From the NCBI GenBank assembly GCA_963825255.1, contig CAWGSF010000001.1, positions 496,001 through 560,000 of the forward strand: a stretch of 64,000 nucleotides of DNA. Direction: 5' to 3'. The notes under the pieces are model-generated. The model was not told the origin of the DNA. It saw nothing but the letters and a program-made list of their open reading frames with translations, and searched no databases. Shown here piece by piece: positions 61,950-64,000 of the stretch. The stretch is from JAIBJN01 sp963825255 (GTDB lineage Bacteria; Actinomycetota; Thermoleophilia; Gaiellales; Gaiellaceae). The stretch's first letter is position 1; each line of letters starts with the position of its first letter. The position numbers and the translations under genes were made by a program.

Positions 61950-63485
61950 GTGAAGCTACGTCCCGAAGAGATCACGTCCATCCTCAAGCAGCGCATCGAG
62001 GACTACGACGTCGAGACCGACCTCGCCGAGGTCGGCACCGTCCTCGCCATCGGTGACGGCATCGCGCGCGTCTACGGGCTCGAGAGCTGCCTGACCCTGG
62101 AGATGCTCGAGCTCGAGCACGGCGTCACCGGCATCGCCCTCAACCTCGAGGAGGACAACGTCGGCGTCGCGCTTTTCGGCGACTGGCAGAAGGTCTCGGA
62201 GGGCGAGACCGTAAAGCGCACCGGCCGCGTCATCAGCGTCCCGGTGGGCGAGGAGCTGATCGGCCGCATCGTCAACCCGCTCGGCGAGCCGCTCGACGGG
62301 GCCGGCCCGATCGGCGCCAAGGAGACCCGCCTGCTCGAGTACAAGGCGCCCGGCGTCGTCAACCGCCAGCCGGTCAAGGAGCCGCTGCAGACGGGCATCA
62401 AGGCGATCGACTCGATGATCCCGATCGGGCGCGGCCAGCGGGAGCTCGTCATCGGCGACCGCTCCACGGGCAAGACGGCCATCCTCGTCGACACGATCCT
62501 GAACCAGAAGGGCCAGGACATGATCTGCGTCTACGTGGCGATCGGGCAGAAGGCCTCCACCGTGGCGCAGGTGTACGAGCGCCTCAAGGAGGCCGGCGCG
62601 ATGGACTACACGATCATCGTCACGGCCTCCGCGACGGAGGCGGCGCCGATCAAGTGGATGGCGCCGTACGCAGGGTGCGCCATGGGCGAGTACTTCCTCT
62701 ACAACGGCAAGCACGCTGTCTGCATGTACGACGACCTCTCGAAGCACGCCGACGCGTACCGGCAGATGTCGCTCCTCCTGCGCCGGCCGCCCGGCCGCGA
62801 GGCGTTCCCGGGCGACGTGTTCTACCTCCATTCGCGCCTGCTCGAGCGCGCCTGCAAGCTCTCGGACGAGCTCGGAGCCGGCTCCCTGACGGCCCTGCCC
62901 GTGATCGAGACGCAGGCGGGCGACGTGTCCGCGTACATCCCGACCAACGTCATCTCGATCACGGACGGACAGATCTTCCTCGAGTCCGACCTCTTCTTCT
63001 CGGGCGTGCGCCCGGCGATCAACGTCGGGATCTCGGTTTCCCGCGTGGGCGGGAACGCGCAGACCAAGGCGATGAAGAAGGTCGCCGGCCGGCTCCGACT
63101 CGACCTCGCGCAGTACCGCGAGCTGGAGGCCTTCGCGCAGTTCGGCTCCGAGCTCGACGCGCAGACCCAGCGCACCCTGGCGCGCGGCGTGCGGATGGTG
63201 GCGACGCTCAACCAGCCGCAGTACGCGCCGTGGCCGCTCGAGGAGCAGGTCGTCGCCATCTTCGCCGGCATCCAGGGCTACCTGGACGACATCCCGCCGG
63301 CCCAGGTTCCGCGGTTCCAGGAGGAGCTGCGCGAGCTCCTGCGGACGGAGGGCTCCGTCTACGCCGGCATCCGCGAGTCCGGGGACCTCCCGGACGAGGC
63401 GCAGGAGGCCGCGAAGGCGGAGATCGAGAGGTTCAAGGAGAGCTTCGCCGTGCACGAGGAAGCGGGGGTCGCGGGAGCCGCGTAG
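61950..63485 (+). CDS. atpA: ATP synthase subunit alpha
   Basis: A 511-residue F1 alpha subunit. The P-loop reads GDRSTGKTAI, where most alpha subunits have GDRQTGKT. Other family blocks are PIGRGQRELVIGDRS, the catalytic arginine region SRVGGNAQTKAMKKVAG, and ALPVIETQAGDVSAYIPTNV. GTG start at 61950 with GGAGA upstream. It is intact and full length. Confidence 0.96.
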   Translation: MKLRPEEITSILKQRIEDYDVETDLAEVGTVLAIGDGIARVYGLESCLTLEMLELEHGVTGIALNLEEDNVGVALFGDWQKVSEGETVKRTGRVISVPVGEELIGRIVNPLGEPLDGAGPIGAKETRLLEYKAPGVVNRQPVKEPLQTGIKAIDSMIPIGRGQRELVIGDRSTGKTAILVDTILNQKGQDMICVYVAIGQKASTVAQVYERLKEAGAMDYTIIVTASATEAAPIKWMAPYAGCAMGEYFLYNGKHAVCMYDDLSKHADAYRQMSLLLRRPPGREAFPGDVFYLHSRLLERACKLSDELGAGSLTALPVIETQAGDVSAYIPTNVISITDGQIFLESDLFFSGVRPAINVGISVSRVGGNAQTKAMKKVAGRLRLDLAQYRELEAFAQFGSELDAQTQRTLARGVRMVATLNQPQYAPWPLEEQVVAIFAGIQGYLDDIPPAQVPRFQEELRELLRTEGSVYAGIRESGDLPDEAQEAAKAEIERFKESFAVHEEAGVAGAA

Positions 63486-63491
63486 CGCGCG

Positions 63492-64000
63492 ATGGCCACC
63501 GTCCAGGACATCAAGCGGCGGCTCCGCTCCGTCCGGAACACCAGCAAGATCACGAAGGCGATGGAGCTCGTCGCGGCCGCGAAGCTGCGCCGCGCCGAGG
63601 CGCGGATCGCCGCGCTCCGGCCCTACGCCGAGCGCATGACCGAGCTCATGGTCGGCACCGCGCGCGCCACCCCGTCGCGCGGGTTCCCGCTCCTCGAGGA
63701 GCGGGAGGACGTGCGGGCCGTGGCGATCCTGCCCCTGACCGGCGACCGCGGGCTCGCGGGCGCCTTCAACGGCCAGATCCTGCGACGCGCGCTCCAGCTC
63801 GAGCGGGAAGTGCGGGCCGGCGGAGCCGACGTGCGCTGGGTGGTCGTCGGGAAGAAGGGACGGTCGACGCTCCGGTTCCGCCGCTACGCGATCGAGCGGG
63901 CCTGGGTGGACTTCACCGACCGGCCGGGCTACGCCGACGCCGTCGCGATCGCCCACACGCTGGCGGACCTCTTCACCGAGCGCGAGGTCGACCGCGTCGT
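63492..64000 (+). CDS. atpG: ATP synthase subunit gamma, N-terminal part (cut by window end)
   Basis: The first 169 residues of the rotating central stalk. It starts ATVQDIKRRLRSVRNTSKIT, with KAMELVAAAKLRRAEAR forming the N-terminal helix and LTGDRGLAGAFNGQI the conserved core. It runs past the window end. atpD and atpC should follow. Confidence 0.95.
   Translation, partial: MATVQDIKRRLRSVRNTSKITKAMELVAAAKLRRAEARIAALRPYAERMTELMVGTARATPSRGFPLLEEREDVRAVAILPLTGDRGLAGAFNGQILRRALQLEREVRAGGADVRWVVVGKKGRSTLRFRRYAIERAWVDFTDRPGYADAVAIAHTLADLFTEREVDRV

Overview
The window is very GC-rich, densely coded DNA of actinobacterial type. The order rpmE - DUF1385 - prfA - prmC - tsaC - glyA - upp - wecA-like - atpIBEFHAG is the typical actinobacterial layout. 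The high GC, very short gaps, stop/start overlaps (ATGA, GTGA, TAGTG) and the mix of acyl-CoA catabolism genes suggest a soil-type Thermoleophilia (Gaiellales/Solirubrobacterales-like); that placement is inference. No rRNA, tRNA, CRISPR array, integrase or transposase was seen.

Layout. 1-9.4 kb: end of an MFS exporter, a small repeat element, an SCP2 protein, and a leucine/acyl-CoA block (biotin carboxylase-BCCP subunit, methylglutaconyl-CoA hydratase-like protein, methylcrotonoyl-CoA carboxylase beta subunit) mixed with pdxH, a DapA-like lyase, a broken cupin, a small secreted protein with a small membrane protein, and a calcium-repeat protein. 9.4-15.4 kb: a complete trpE-G-D-CF-B-A operon on the minus strand, behind a promoter, a Trp-codon leader peptide and an attenuator. 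15.4-24.1 kb: a tandem DUF4389 membrane protein, an M48 protease, thiolase, two decayed lipoprotein genes, 3-hydroxyacyl-CoA dehydrogenase, an HD-GYP response regulator, a lipoprotein, cobalamin adenosyltransferase and a TauE-like permease. 24.2-36.5 kb: one giant (about 4,100 codons) repeat-built surface protein on the minus strand, with nearly identical 597-bp and 645-bp internal repeats. 36.7-41.8 kb: a B12-dependent acyl-CoA mutase (large and small subunits) whose active-site residues match isobutyryl-CoA mutase, plus a crotonase, a phosphodiesterase-like protein and a metallo-beta-lactamase fold protein. 41.8-43.5 kb: TPP riboswitch with thiG-thiS-thiE. 43.5-48.1 kb: an M23 peptidase and etfB-etfA-ETF:quinone oxidoreductase. 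48.1-64 kb: PLP dehydratase, translation-termination genes, tRNA threonylcarbamoylation, glyA, upp, a cell-wall sugar-phosphate transferase, a PLP decarboxylase and the ATP synthase operon, cut off inside atpG.

How the genes fit together. Carboxylase, hydratases, thiolase, hydroxyacyl-CoA dehydrogenase, mutase, adenosyltransferase, ETF and ETF-QO form a route for oxidising branched-chain and short-chain acyl-CoAs, with electrons passed to quinone and then used by the ATP synthase at the window end.

Two general properties matter to the reader. First, many genes start 6-9 nt after a TANNNT -10 box, so leaderless mRNAs look common. Second, at least ten genes, including essential ATP synthase subunits, carry a single-base frameshift, most often one extra base. 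Internal repeat copies show the same thing, so most breaks are probably sequence errors, and such genes are described here as interrupted rather than dead.
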